A stretch of DNA of 36,049 nt from a bacterium (GCA_021823625.1 JAKANS010000047.1:1-36049); one strand, 5' to 3'. Positions 18,566 to 26,966 are shown, numbered from the stretch's first letter. Notes: generated by a model not told the origin, from the letters alone. Numbers and translations: made by a program.

Positions 18566-19033
18566 TCAGCCCCCACCCAACTGAGCCAGCAACACACCGG
18601 CTTCGTCGTAGGCGACCTTGTAGGTGTAATCGGGCGGGCCGTCGCAGGCGGCGAGCCGGCGGGCTTCGGTGGCGTGATGAAGGGCGGCCTCGCGTTGCGC
18701 CGAAGAGGCGTGCTTGATCGCATCGTCCAACTGCTCCGGTAGGGACGCGTTGCTGCGCGTCCCTGACATTTGGGCCGAGCGGCAACTCGGCCCTACCGAC
18801 GAGAGGTTCAGGGCGAGCTTGGCGAGTTCGAGGTGGGCGTCAGCGCCTTTCAGGGCGTAGCCGCTGCGCTCGGTGATGAGCAGCGCCTCCTCGGCCAATC
18901 GCTGGGCGTCGTCCGGCGCGCCCGTGGCGGCGCGCAGTCGGGCCAGGTCAATGAGGATATCGGCTTCAGCCTCCACCGCGTTGATGCGACGGCAGCGTTC
19001 CAGCGCCTCGTCAGCATGGCCGGCGCTTCTGTC
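18566..19033 (-). pseudogene. C-terminal remnant of a TPR-repeat protein
   Basis: An open frame runs from about 19063 to 18566 without a good start (GTG 18976 is internal to the homologous part). The translation contains TPR-like helix pairs (GHADEALERCRRINAVEAEA, then DDAQRLAEEALLI) and ends with REAALHHATEARRLAACDGPP and DEAGVLLAQL. That ending is like the C-termini of long TPR proteins attached to NACHT/STAND-type ATPases. The N-terminal effector and ATPase parts are absent: the next gene's stop is at 19077. It also carries a 60-bp repeat that keeps frame. I read it as a decayed gene end; its original function is only inferred. Confidence 0.55.
18738..18797. repeat. 60-bp double-hairpin repeat inserted in frame
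   Basis: The element starts ggtaggg and ends ccctacc (7-bp terminal inverted repeat). It contains two perfect 8-bp hairpins, gggacgcg/cgcgtccc and gggccgag/ctcggccc, separated by tgacattt. Its length is 20 codons, so the host frame continues (SVGPSCRSAQMSGTRSNASL). The layout is that of a small dispersed palindromic element. Confidence 0.7.
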
Positions 19034-19076
19034 GCCTTCGATCCTTGAACGCGAGCCGCAAACCTACGCGTCCGGC

Positions 19077-20705
19077 TTACGCCAGCTTCACTTCACCGCA
19101 GAGATGGACTTCGAGGCCCAACTCGGCCAGCGCGGCGGCCTTGATCCGGCAGGCGCGGTGGGCCTGCTTCTCGTTTGGCGCATAGACGACCTGGATGTGG
19201 TTCGACTTGTGCCGGGCCATCATCTGGTCGCGGGTGATGCCTTTCAGGACCGTGTGCATGATCGGCCACTGCGGCGTGGTCTCGCGCCAGCGGCGCCCGG
19301 TCTCGGCCTGGGGCAGACTGATGACTTCGGCCACGCCAAGGTCGCAATGCAGCTTGTCGCCCATCACGAACACCCGGCTCCAGACGATCCAGCCCGGTTT
19401 GCTGATGCCCTTGACGGTCCCGCCGCCCAGCCGGAAATACATCGCCGGCTGGCGCTCGCTGGTCACGCCCTTCCAACCGCCAATCAGGTGCGCGGGCGGC
19501 ACGGCGCCGGAAATCTCGAGGACCCAGACGTATTCCCGGGTGGTCTTGGACTGGTCCCAATCGGCCCAACGCACGTCGTGAAGCGTGTTTTCCGGGGCGA
19601 AACCGAGTTCGCGCCAGAGCTTGTAGGTCACGAGTCCGTCGAGGCCGGCGCACTCATCGACTTCGTTGAAGTGCGGCAGCGCCTCGCCGTGGAACAGCAC
19701 TTTGCCGGTCTGGGCACATTTCACCGGCGGGCGGTCCACGTTGTTGAGCGTGCCTTCCACGAGGTCGCTGGCCGGAGCGAGGTCCTTCAAGCCTTGCTGG
19801 TATTGGATGCCGATGGCGTCGCAGCCGAAGTCGGCCGCCAGCCGGACCGCCGCGATGTACATCTTGCACTGCTCGAGCGTCTGCGCCTCGGTCAGCTCGG
19901 TCGCCTCGTCAGCGCCCCAGCAGAACTTCACGCCTTTGCGGACGTACCAAGTCAAGACCTCGCGCGCCTCGGCGTCGCTGACTTGCTGCATGGCCGCATA
20001 CAGCGTGGACTGGCTCAGGCGCTCTTTGAACACGCCGGTGGGGTGAAGCAACTCGTCCGGAACGATCGCGTTGAACATGCCCATGCAACCTTCGTCGAAC
20101 ACACCCAGGATGGCCTTGCGTTGGCGAAACGCGCGCGCCCAGTCCCGGCCCAGCGCTTCGTCGGCGGCAGGCAACTTGAGCAGCGCCAGGTCGCGGACGT
20201 GGCTTTGGTCATGGGTGACGACGCCGGTCTGGAGCCATTGCCGGAGGCCGGCCTTGAACGAAGCGTCCTTGAAGTCCTCGCTCCACAACGTGCTGTACTT
20301 CACGCCCGCCTTGGTGAGCGAGCCGTTCAGGTTCAACATCCCGACCAACCCCGGCCACGTGCCGCTCCAATTCGCCACCGTCAGGATCGGTCCGCGGTGC
20401 GTGGTCAGCCCGGACAGGACGTGATGGCTGTATTGCCAGACGCTCTCGGCCACGATCAACGGCGCGTCCGGATCGAGCGCCCGAAACACCTCCATGCCCA
20501 TCGCCTGCGAATCGATGAAGCCGTGCTGGCGCGCCTTGTCGTACGGGTGCGCGCGGACGACTTTCCAGCCTTCCGCGGCCAGGGCGCTGGTCAGGGTGGC
20601 CTCCATCTTGGCCTGTTCGGGCCAGCACTTCTGATTGGCGGAAAGGCGGAGGTCGCCGCTGGCAACGAGGTACACTTGGTTCGGTTTTAAAGTCGTGGTT
20701 TTCAT
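19077..20705 (-). CDS. L-fucose/L-arabinose isomerase superfamily-like protein
   Basis: This encodes 542 residues from ATG 20705 ([18 protein letters not shown]); a longer frame begins at 20735. The length and motifs such as [36 protein letters not shown] and [13 protein letters not shown] resemble the FucI-like group of proteins that interconvert aldose and ketose sugars using a metal ion. I recognise the family, not its substrate, and I cannot assign the metal ligands with confidence. No signal peptide is seen, so it is cytoplasmic. It stands alone on the minus strand, divergent from the metallo-hydrolase gene at 20803. Confidence 0.6.
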   Translation of the reverse strand: MKTTTLKPNQVYLVASGDLRLSANQKCWPEQAKMEATLTSALAAEGWKVVRAHPYDKARQHGFIDSQAMGMEVFRALDPDAPLIVAESVWQYSHHVLSGLTTHRGPILTVANWSGTWPGLVGMLNLNGSLTKAGVKYSTLWSEDFKDASFKAGLRQWLQTGVVTHDQSHVRDLALLKLPAADEALGRDWARAFRQRKAILGVFDEGCMGMFNAIVPDELLHPTGVFKERLSQSTLYAAMQQVSDAEAREVLTWYVRKGVKFCWGADEATELTEAQTLEQCKMYIAAVRLAADFGCDAIGIQYQQGLKDLAPASDLVEGTLNNVDRPPVKCAQTGKVLFHGEALPHFNEVDECAGLDGLVTYKLWRELGFAPENTLHDVRWADWDQSKTTREYVWVLEISGAVPPAHLIGGWKGVTSERQPAMYFRLGGGTVKGISKPGWIVWSRVFVMGDKLHCDLGVAEVISLPQAETGRRWRETTPQWPIMHTVLKGITRDQMMARHKSNHIQVVYAPNEKQAHRACRIKAAALAELGLEVHLCGEVKLA

Positions 20706-20768
20706 GGCGAATTCGCGGGGCGAACGCTGCGGCAAAGGCCCCGGCTTGGAAAGTGGGAAATGTGGCGT

Positions 20769-20796
20769 TTGACTCGCCGGTCGCGATCCCTAAGTT
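20769..20796 (+). promoter_or_regulatory. Candidate promoter of the beta-CASP hydrolase gene
   Basis: TTGACT at 20769-20774, a 16-bp spacer and TAAGTT at 20791-20796. The expected start of transcription coincides with the GTG codon at 20803, so a leaderless mRNA is predicted. Confidence 0.5.
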
Positions 20797-20802
20797 GCCC
20801 GC

Positions 20803-21873
20803 GTGCCGGCACTCGACCTCCAGTCCGAACGCGGCGGATTGCATCTGCCCCGGCTCGGTCTGTGGCTCGACGCACCCCACGCGGTGCGGGGTACGGAACG
20901 GGTGTTCGTGAGCCATGCGCACTCGGATCACACGGCGCGGCACCGCGAGGTCATCCTCAGCGCGCCGACCGCAGAGCTGATGCGGGCCCGCCTTGGCGGG
21001 GAGCGAATCGAGCACCGGCTGTCGTTCGGTGAAACGCGCGCGTTCACTGGCGGCGATTCGGCCTTTCGCCTGACGTTGTTGCCGGCCGGGCACATCCTGG
21101 GCAGCGCGATGGCGTTGATCGAAGCGGAAGGCAGCTCTCTGCTTTACACCGGTGACTTTCAATTGCGCCCAAGCCTCGCGGCCGAACCCTGCGAGCCGCG
21201 CCGCGCCGACGTGCTGGTGATGGAAACCACGTTCGGCCGCCCGGAATACCGGTTCCCGCCGGCGACCCGAGTCGTCAGCGAATTGGTGGGGTTCTGCCGC
21301 GAAACTCTGGCGGCGGGCGCGACCCCGGTGCTGTTCGCCTACTCGCTCGGCAAAAGCCAGGAAGTGCTTTGCCTTTTGGGCGCGGCCGGACTGCCCGTCC
21401 AACTGCACCCCCAGGCACACAAATTGACGCACGTGTACGTCCGGTGCGGCCAGGCGCTGCCACCTTTTGAAGTGTTCAAGCCCGACACGGCGCGCGGCCG
21501 GGTGCTGATCTGTCCGCCGGGTTTCACCACTTTGCCGGAACTCGAGGCGCTGGGCGCGGTGCGAACCGCGGTCGTCACCGGCTGGGCACTGAACTCAAGT
21601 TGCCGCTTCCAGTACGGCGTGGACGCCGCCTTTCCGCTCAGCGACCATGCCGATTTCCCGGACTTGTTGCGGATGGTCGAACTCGTGTCGCCTCGCCAAA
21701 TTCTCACGGTGCATGGCTTCGCCGCCGACTTCGCCCGCACGCTGCGCGAACGCGGTCACGACGCGCGGGCGCTGGGTCTGGAGGAACAGCTCGATCTGGG
21801 TCTGCGGGTGGAACAAAGACCCAAGCGGCGCAAGGCCAGACACCAATCGGCCGCGGCTCTGCCCGCATCGTAA
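20803..21873 (+). CDS. MBL-fold/beta-CASP nuclease, ligase-associated exonuclease type
   Basis: This encodes 356 residues from GTG 20803. The metallo-beta-lactamase zinc motif SHAHSDH is at residues 37-43 (H38, H40, D42, H43). AGHILGSAM and YTGDF follow, then the beta-CASP features TTFG and SDHADF near the end. Cleavage of DNA or RNA with two zinc ions is the usual activity. Length and sequence resemble the group found beside ATP-dependent DNA ligase and Lhr-type helicase genes, though neither neighbour is present here. The tail is basic (KRRKARHQ). The radical SAM gene begins 13 bp downstream and is probably co-transcribed. Confidence 0.75.
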   Translation: MPALDLQSERGGLHLPRLGLWLDAPHAVRGTERVFVSHAHSDHTARHREVILSAPTAELMRARLGGERIEHRLSFGETRAFTGGDSAFRLTLLPAGHILGSAMALIEAEGSSLLYTGDFQLRPSLAAEPCEPRRADVLVMETTFGRPEYRFPPATRVVSELVGFCRETLAAGATPVLFAYSLGKSQEVLCLLGAAGLPVQLHPQAHKLTHVYVRCGQALPPFEVFKPDTARGRVLICPPGFTTLPELEALGAVRTAVVTGWALNSSCRFQYGVDAAFPLSDHADFPDLLRMVELVSPRQILTVHGFAADFARTLRERGHDARALGLEEQLDLGLRVEQRPKRRKARHQSAAALPAS

Positions 21874-21886
21874 ACCCTCCCCGCGC

Positions 21887-22963
21887 ATGAACCCGCGTTT
21901 GCCCAAAGCGCACCGCGGCACAGCGTCGCAACCGGCGAATCGCTTCGCCGCGACGCACACCGAGCGCGACCCCGACTGGGTGGACGACGCCGAGGCGCCG
22001 CTGCCGCGCACGCAGTTCATCCCCGACCTTACGCAAACGATCATCACCTACAACGACAGCCCGGACGTTGGTTTCGAGGCGAGTCTGAACCCGTATCGCG
22101 GTTGCGAGCACGGCTGCATTTATTGTTACGCGCGGCCCACACACGAATACCTTGGCTTCAGCGCCGGGTTCGACTTCGAGAGCCGCATTCTGGTGAAAGA
22201 ACGCGCGCCGGAACTGCTCCGCCGCGAGCTGGCGACACCAACGTGGCGCCCGCAAACGCTGGCGCTGAGCGGCGTCACCGATCCGTACCAGCCGGTGGAA
22301 CGGCGACTACAATTGACGCGGCGGTGTCTGGAGGTACTCGCCGAATGCCGGAACCCGGTGGGCATTGTAACGAAAAACCAACTCGTGATCCGCGACCTGG
22401 ACCTGCTTCGCGAACTGGCGCGCCACCAGGCGGTGTGCGTCTGCCTTTCGCTCACGACGCTCAGGTCGGAATTTCGCGCGGTGCTGGAGCCGCGCACCTC
22501 GCCGCCGCTCGCCAGACTGGCCGCGATCCACGCCCTGGCGGATGCCGGTGTGCCGGTCGGAGTGCTGGTCGCGCCGGTGATTCCCGCGCTGACCGACTCC
22601 GAATTGCCGGCGCTGCTGACGGCCGCGGCTGAGGCTGGCGCGGAATTCGCCGGTATGGAGGTGCTGCGCCTGCCACTGGCTGTCGCACCGCTCTTCGAAG
22701 AATGGCTCCGTCAGCATTTCCCCGATCGGGCGGCGAAGGTGCTGGCGCGGATTCGCGCCATCCGCGGCGGCAAACTGAATGACCCACGTTTTGGCATCCG
22801 CATGAGAGGCGAAGGCATTTTCGCGGAGCAAATCCGGCGCCTATTCCACGTCGGCTGCCGGCGGGCCGGCTTGAGCGTGGAATTTCCCGAACTTTCCACC
22901 GCCGCCTTCCGTCGCCCGCGGGGGGCGCAGCTCGATTTGTTCGAGGACGGGCGCGGCGGTTGA
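21887..22963 (+). CDS. PA0069-family radical SAM protein
   Basis: This encodes 358 residues from ATG 21887. The radical SAM cluster motif is C73-x3-C77-x2-C80 (GCEHGCIYCYAR), binding a 4Fe-4S cluster that cleaves S-adenosylmethionine. PYRGCEHGC, LSGVTDPYQPVER, GIVTKN and the C-terminal QLDLF are typical of the PA0069/SplB-related group, whose reaction is not established. A role in nucleic-acid repair or modification is only inferred from relatedness to spore photoproduct lyase. It lies 13 bp after the beta-CASP nuclease, which fits a shared nucleic-acid function. Confidence 0.8.
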   Translation: MNPRLPKAHRGTASQPANRFAATHTERDPDWVDDAEAPLPRTQFIPDLTQTIITYNDSPDVGFEASLNPYRGCEHGCIYCYARPTHEYLGFSAGFDFESRILVKERAPELLRRELATPTWRPQTLALSGVTDPYQPVERRLQLTRRCLEVLAECRNPVGIVTKNQLVIRDLDLLRELARHQAVCVCLSLTTLRSEFRAVLEPRTSPPLARLAAIHALADAGVPVGVLVAPVIPALTDSELPALLTAAAEAGAEFAGMEVLRLPLAVAPLFEEWLRQHFPDRAAKVLARIRAIRGGKLNDPRFGIRMRGEGIFAEQIRRLFHVGCRRAGLSVEFPELSTAAFRRPRGAQLDLFEDGRGG

Positions 22964-23120
22964 GAGGCGCGCGCCTCCGCTCAAGCTGGGTTGGACCCCA
23001 GCGTTTCCTTCGCCAAGCGCCGCAAATTAGCGCCACAACAGCACCCGATTTGGCTCGCAAAAATCTTTTGCCGTTGGACCGTTTTTGACCTACCCCCCGC
23101 ACTAGGCTGCTCGCGTAACG

Positions 23121-23387
23121 ATGAACGAAAGACAAGTCATGAATACGCAGCAATTGGAACTCACGTTCGACGGAACGAAGCGTTTCACGCCAGCCATCCG
23201 GCGGTCGCGCCGAACGGTTCGTGCCCAGTGGTGGTTCACCCAGATGCACAAGGCGGTCCGCAGCGCCCTGCGGCCGATACCACCCGCGCGGCCCGAGCAA
23301 GCCCGGCTGGGCATCGGCTCGCTCGCCGCGACCGGCTGGTTCGTCAGCAACCGATACGGCGCTCCCAAGCCCGCTGGGCGGTCATAG
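23121..23387 (+). CDS. Small basic conserved-type protein
   Basis: This encodes 88 residues from ATG 23121; ATG 23139 (MNTQQLELTFDG) is an alternative and may be the true start. It contains RRSRRTVRAQWWFTQMHKAV, a basic stretch with a tryptophan pair. This resembles short proteins I recall as common in verrucomicrobial genomes, with no assigned function. The high Arg content hints at nucleic-acid or ribosome contact, which is inference only. Its last 6 bases overlap the convergent aminotransferase gene. Confidence 0.55.
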   Translation: MNERQVMNTQQLELTFDGTKRFTPAIRRSRRTVRAQWWFTQMHKAVRSALRPIPPARPEQARLGIGSLAATGWFVSNRYGAPKPAGRS

Positions 23388-24533
23388 CAACTCCAGCGCC
23401 CGCCCCAGCTCGGCGTCGGTGTTGTAGAAGTGCGGCGAGAACCGCAGGTACTGCTGGCCGGCACGGTCGGTCCGCAGCGAGGCCACGATACCCGCCTCGG
23501 TCAATCGTTGGTGCAGCGCCGCCATGTCGGCGCCGCGACGGTGGAAGCTGGTGATCCCGCTGACATTGTCCGGCGGCGCGTCCGCACCGAGGACTTCGTA
23601 GCCGCGGCGGACCAGTTCCGACACCATCAGGCTGCGCTTGCGACGCAGCTCGGCCGCGATGGCGTCCACGCCAATCTCGAGCGCCAGTTCCATCGCTGCC
23701 CGCAAACCGGCGATGCCTACCAGGTTTGCGCTCCCGGCCTCATAACGGCGCGCGTCGGGCTTGAAGGTCAGGTCTTCCTGCGCCACGAAGTTGGGACAAT
23801 TCACGTTGTGCCAGCCATAGACCGTGGGCGCGAGGTATTGCTGGAGTTCTTCGCGCACGTAGAGCACGCCGGCCGCGCAAGGCCCGAGCAGCCACTTGTG
23901 CGCGTCCGCCGCGAGGATGTCCACGTGCCCGACCGTGGTGGGAAACGCGCCCAGCGTCTGGATGCCGTCCACGCAAAACCAGATGTCGCGCGAGCGCAGC
24001 GCCCGGCCGATGCGCTCCAGTTCGAGCCGCCAGCCGGCGATGAAATGGCCGGACGCCAGTGCCACCAACCGCGTGTCTTCGTCCACCTGGCCGATCACAT
24101 CGCCAGGCCGGATCATACCCAGGCGGCGGACGTTGAGGAAGCGCACCTCCACACCGCGGTCGGCGAGCGTCATCCACGGATAAACGTTCGTCGGATAGTC
24201 GTCGAAATAGACCACGATGTTGGTGTTCCGGCGAAACGGCAGGCCGTTGGCCACGAGGCTCAGCGCCAGCGAAGTCGGACCGACCAGGGCAATCTCGGTC
24301 GGCTTGGCGTTGAGCAGCCGCGCGGCTACAGCGCGGGTCTCGTTCAGAAACGTCCGCGGGACCGCGGTTTCCTGGTCGTCGAGCGCACCGCGGGTGGCGC
24401 AATCCGAGACGGCCTGGGCCACCCGCCGGGGCAGCGGACACACCCCCGCGTGCGCCAGATAAACCGCCCGTTCGGTGACGGGAAACTCGTGGCGGCGCAG
24501 GGTTTCATCGGTGAGAATTTCGTTGATCGTCAT
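23382..24533 (-). CDS. Class V aminotransferase (cysteine desulfurase-like fold)
   Basis: This encodes 383 residues from ATG 24533. It is a PLP-dependent fold type I enzyme. The Schiff-base lysine is K213 in DAHKWLLGP, and the cofactor-ring aspartate is D189 in FCVDGIQTLGA. VGPTSLALSLVANG is the phosphate-binding entry loop. The relatives are the desulfurase, isopenicillin N epimerase-like and kynureninase-like branches. I see no conserved catalytic cysteine loop of SufS type, so the substrate is unknown. It is 27 bp downstream of the hydroxyacid dehydrogenase gene and probably co-transcribed with it. A serine/glycerate-type pathway would make sense but is not shown. Confidence 0.75.
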   Translation of the reverse strand: MTINEILTDETLRRHEFPVTERAVYLAHAGVCPLPRRVAQAVSDCATRGALDDQETAVPRTFLNETRAVAARLLNAKPTEIALVGPTSLALSLVANGLPFRRNTNIVVYFDDYPTNVYPWMTLADRGVEVRFLNVRRLGMIRPGDVIGQVDEDTRLVALASGHFIAGWRLELERIGRALRSRDIWFCVDGIQTLGAFPTTVGHVDILAADAHKWLLGPCAAGVLYVREELQQYLAPTVYGWHNVNCPNFVAQEDLTFKPDARRYEAGSANLVGIAGLRAAMELALEIGVDAIAAELRRKRSLMVSELVRRGYEVLGADAPPDNVSGITSFHRRGADMAALHQRLTEAGIVASLRTDRAGQQYLRFSPHFYNTDAELGRALELL

Positions 24534-24560
24534 GAGCGGAAAATCGGATTGCTCGGCACC

Positions 24561-25514
24561 TCAGTTCACCACGTTCTGGGGCTGGCCGGCCAGGAAGGCG
24601 CGGACGTTCTCGACCGCAACGCGCATCAGACGTTCGCGCGCGGCCCGCGTGGCCCAGCCGATGTGCGGCGTGATGAGGCAATTCTTCGCGGCGAGCAGCG
24701 GATTGTCCGCCGCGGGCGGCTCGGTGCTGAGCACATCCAGGCCGGCGCCGGCGAGCTGACCGGCATTCAGCGCGTCCGCCAACGCGGCTTCGTCCACCAA
24801 CGGTCCGCGGCCGGTGTTGATGAGAAACGCCGTCGGTTTCATCCACGCGAGCCGCTCGCGGTTGACCAGGTGCCGCGTGGCGTCGGTCAGCGGACAGTGA
24901 AGCGAAACCACGTCGCTTTCGCGAAACACGATTTCCAAATCGGCGAACGCCACGCCATCGACGCCACCCGTCGGTGTCGTCCGCGTGTGCACCAACACGC
25001 GCACACCAAACGCGCTGGCCGCGCGCGCCACGCCGCGACCGACATTGCCAAAACCGACCAGGCCCAGTGTGAGCCCCGCGAGTTCGACCAGCGGGCTTTC
25101 CCAGTAACAAAAGTCCGCGCTGCGACTCCAGCGTCCTGCGCGGACGCCGTCCGCGTGCGCGCCGGCGTGGTGGGTCAACTCGAGCAACAGCGCGAACGTG
25201 AGCTGCACCACCGAGGCGGTGCTGTAGCCCGGCACGTTCGTCACCGCGATGCCGCGCTCGCGGGTTGCCGAGAGGTCCACGACGTTGTAGCCGGTGGCCA
25301 GCACACCGATGTACCGCAGCCGTGGCAGGCGTGCGAGCGTGTCGCGGTCGAGCACCGTTTTGTTCGTGAGCACGATTTCGGCGTCCGCGGCGCGGGCCAC
25401 GGTTTCGCCGGGTGGCGTGCGCTCAAAGACGCGGCAGGTGCCCAGCGCTTCGAGCGCGGACCAGGTCAAGTCGCCGGGGTTCAGGGTGTAACCGTCGAGG
25501 ACAACGATGTTCAT
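24561..25514 (-). CDS. D-2-hydroxyacid dehydrogenase, glycerate dehydrogenase-like
   Basis: This encodes 317 residues from ATG 25514. It is an NAD(P)-dependent reductase of 2-keto acids. The Rossmann motif is GLVGFGNVG (G154, G156, G159), and the catalytic triad is R236 (NTGRGPLV), E265 (STEPP) and H284 (TPHIGWAT). The N-terminus MNIVVLDGYTLNPGD resembles hydroxypyruvate/glycerate dehydrogenases. Length is normal. It is probably the first gene of a pair with the downstream class V aminotransferase. Confidence 0.85.
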   Translation of the reverse strand: MNIVVLDGYTLNPGDLTWSALEALGTCRVFERTPPGETVARAADAEIVLTNKTVLDRDTLARLPRLRYIGVLATGYNVVDLSATRERGIAVTNVPGYSTASVVQLTFALLLELTHHAGAHADGVRAGRWSRSADFCYWESPLVELAGLTLGLVGFGNVGRGVARAASAFGVRVLVHTRTTPTGGVDGVAFADLEIVFRESDVVSLHCPLTDATRHLVNRERLAWMKPTAFLINTGRGPLVDEAALADALNAGQLAGAGLDVLSTEPPAADNPLLAAKNCLITPHIGWATRAARERLMRVAVENVRAFLAGQPQNVVN

Positions 25515-25527
25515 GCGTCGCGCGCCC

Positions 25528-25555
25528 AGCCTTGCGACGGCGCGCGGTTTGTCAA
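25528..25555 (-). promoter_or_regulatory. Candidate promoter of hydroxyacid dehydrogenase operon
   Basis: On the minus strand, TTGACA (perfect consensus) lies at 25555-25550, a 16-bp spacer follows, and a weak AAGGCT sits at 25533-25528. The start would lie about 7 bp before the ATG at 25514. Confidence 0.4.
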
Positions 25556-25619
25556 TCGCCAGGAGCGCCGGGAGCGCCGCTGTCCAACCGCCGCGCGTCC
25601 GTCGCGGTTCACAAATTCT

Positions 25620-25648
25620 TTGCCAGCGTGGGCCCGTCTCGCTAGCGT
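25620..25648 (+). promoter_or_regulatory. Candidate promoter of the thrS leader
   Basis: TTGCCA at 25620-25625 (5 of 6 consensus bases), a 17-bp spacer and TAGCGT at 25643-25648. The predicted start at about 25655 falls on the GTG of the leader peptide, so the leader mRNA would be leaderless. Confidence 0.5.
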
Positions 25649-25654
25649 CGGACC

Positions 25655-25693
25655 GTGTTTGCTCAACGGAACAGCACGACGACGACTTTCTAG
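25655..25693 (+). CDS. Threonine-rich leader peptide upstream of thrS
   Basis: GTG 25655 begins a 12-codon frame reading MFAQRNSTTTTF and ending at TAG 25691-25693. Four consecutive threonine codons (ACG ACG ACG ACT) occupy 25676-25687. An in-frame TAG at 25643 means no longer peptide is possible, and GTG is the only plausible start codon before the threonine run. Directly after it come two hairpins, the second with a T-tract, and then the threonyl-tRNA synthetase gene. A run of the cognate codon ahead of a terminator and a synthetase or biosynthetic gene is the hallmark of ribosome-mediated attenuation. Ribosomes would stall here when charged tRNA-Thr is scarce. Confidence 0.75.
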   Translation: MFAQRNSTTTTF

Positions 25694-25720
25694 CGTTCAC
25701 GGAATCACCCCCGTGAACGC
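25693..25720 (+). promoter_or_regulatory. thrS: First hairpin of the thrS attenuator
   Basis: gcgttcacgg (25693-25702) and ccgtgaacgc (25711-25720) form a perfect 10-bp stem with an 8-base loop, starting at the last base of the leader-peptide stop. Bases 25715-25721 (gaacgcc) could alternatively pair with 25745-25751 on the 3' side of the terminator. That gives a possible antiterminator, but I could not settle the order of events by hand. Confidence 0.6.
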
Positions 25721-25721
25721 C

Positions 25722-25757
25722 AACGCCTCCGACTGACCGTCCGGGGCGTTTTTGTTT
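25722..25757 (+). terminator. thrS: Intrinsic terminator/attenuator upstream of thrS
   Basis: aacgcctccgac (25722-25733) pairs with gtccggggcgtt (25739-25750) over 12 positions with one mismatch and one G-T pair. The loop is 5 bases and the stem is followed by tttgttt. It sits between the leader peptide and thrS and has no complete gene upstream to terminate, which supports attenuation. Confidence 0.7.
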
Positions 25758-25764
25758 ACCGACA

Positions 25765-25930
25765 TGAACCGCCAAGACGCAGAGACGCAGAGGAAAGCCC
25801 AGGATACAGGCTGTGTGCAAAGCGCCGGCACCCGCGCACCGGCCGCTCCAGATCGCTGCGCCTGTGTCTTCGGTCCCAACCGCGCTCCAATGGCGGTTCA
25901 TCTCCGCGTCTCCGCGTCTCCGCGGTGAGG
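25765..25930. repeat. Inverted pair of accgc-type repeats in the thrS leader
   Basis: The left arm 25765-25797 (tgaaccgccaagacgcag, continuing) and the right arm 25891-25930 are related in inverted orientation. They share tgaaccgcca/tggcggttca exactly and a gagacgc unit repeated two or three times. About 93 bases lie between the arms. The right arm supplies GAGG (25927-25930), the probable ribosome site of the thrS N-terminal half. It is probably a dispersed repeat that entered the 5' untranslated region. Confidence 0.6.
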
Positions 25931-25939
25931 ATTGACTTT

Positions 25940-26902
25940 ATGCCCGACGACAACCAACAACCAAAAGACCGCAAAACTCTCGACGACCGCGCGAAGATGT
26001 CCGAACTGGAGCGGCTCCGCCACTCCTGCGCCCACGTCATGGCCACCGCCATCCTGCGGCTGTGGCCCGACGCCCAGTTCGCCTACGGGCCGCCGGTCGA
26101 GAACGGCTTTTACTACGACCTCGAATGCGCCCACCGCATCACGCCGGAGGACTTCCCGGCCATCGAGGCGGAGATGAAGAAGGAAATCAAGGCGAACCAC
26201 GTCTTCGAGCGTATCGTCGTCACGCGGGAGCAAGCCATCGCCGACGCGCAGAGCGGTCGCTTGGGCGGACTCGCCGAGCGGCCTGGCAATGCCAGCAAGT
26301 TCAAGCTCGACCTGCTTACCCAGATTCCCGACGGCGAGCCGATCTCCTATTTCAAGAACGGCGATTTCCTCGACCTTTGCGCCGGGCCGCACGTGATGCG
26401 CACCGGCAACATCGGCGCGTTCAAGCTCACCACCGTGGCCAGCGCCTACTACAAGGGCGACGAGAAGAACCCGCAGCTCCAGCGCATCTACGGCACGGCG
26501 TTCAAGAACAAGACCGCGCTCGACGAGTATTTCAAGATGCTCGAGGAGGCGAAGCGCCGCGACCATCGCAAGATCGGCAAGGAGATGGGGCTGTTCGCGA
26601 TTGACACCGAATTTGTCGGGCCGGGCATGCCGCTGTGGCTGCCCAAGGGCACGGTGCTTGTTGAGGAACTGGAGAAGCTGGCCAAGGAAACCGAATTCGC
26701 CGCCGGCTACGTCCGCGTCCGCACGCCGCATCTGGCCAGGGAGAAAATGTATAAGACCTCCGGCCATCTGCCGTATTACGCGGAGTCCATGTTCCCGAAA
26801 ATGGAAATGGACGAACACCGCGCCGACCGCCAAAAAATCGAAGCCCGCATCGCCGAACTGGAAAAACAACTTTCCAACTACGAGAAGAAAATCGGCGGCT
26901 GA
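25940..26902 (+). CDS. thrS: Threonyl-tRNA synthetase, N-terminal half (editing domain and motif 1)
   Basis: This encodes 320 residues from ATG 25940, with GAGG 9 bases upstream (GTG 25925 is less likely). It lacks a TGS domain and starts at the second, editing domain. The editing site is complete: H28 and H32 (HSCAH), C147 and H151 (LCAGPH). The class II catalytic core then begins at MGLFAIDTEFVGPGMPLWLPKG and runs through motif 1 to YKTSGHLPYYAESMFP (residues 271-286). Residues 287-320 are a charged helix (QKIEARIAELEKQL) that looks like a coiled coil, then TGA. Everything C-terminal (zinc site, motifs 2 and 3, anticodon domain) is absent here and is found 5.2 kb downstream at 32145-33230. 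Alone it could edit but not aminoacylate. Confidence 0.85.
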   Translation: MPDDNQQPKDRKTLDDRAKMSELERLRHSCAHVMATAILRLWPDAQFAYGPPVENGFYYDLECAHRITPEDFPAIEAEMKKEIKANHVFERIVVTREQAIADAQSGRLGGLAERPGNASKFKLDLLTQIPDGEPISYFKNGDFLDLCAGPHVMRTGNIGAFKLTTVASAYYKGDEKNPQLQRIYGTAFKNKTALDEYFKMLEEAKRRDHRKIGKEMGLFAIDTEFVGPGMPLWLPKGTVLVEELEKLAKETEFAAGYVRVRTPHLAREKMYKTSGHLPYYAESMFPKMEMDEHRADRQKIEARIAELEKQLSNYEKKIGG

Positions 26903-26966
26903 ATCCGTCGAAGCAAACGCTGAAATTTTGACTGCGAACCTGAAACAACACGCGTAACCTGAAAGC

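Noticed and set aside
20769..21032. Separate small gene overlapping the start of the beta-CASP gene
   Set aside because: It is out of frame with the conserved zinc motif and has biased, Arg-rich shadow composition.
22985..23010. Intrinsic terminator after the radical SAM gene
   Set aside because: The stem (gctggg/cccagc) is only 6 bp and the following gtttcctt is a poor T-tract.
25501..25620. T-box riboswitch for thrS
   Set aside because: No T-box sequence (TGGNACCGCG type) or specifier stem was seen; the leader peptide explains the terminator better.
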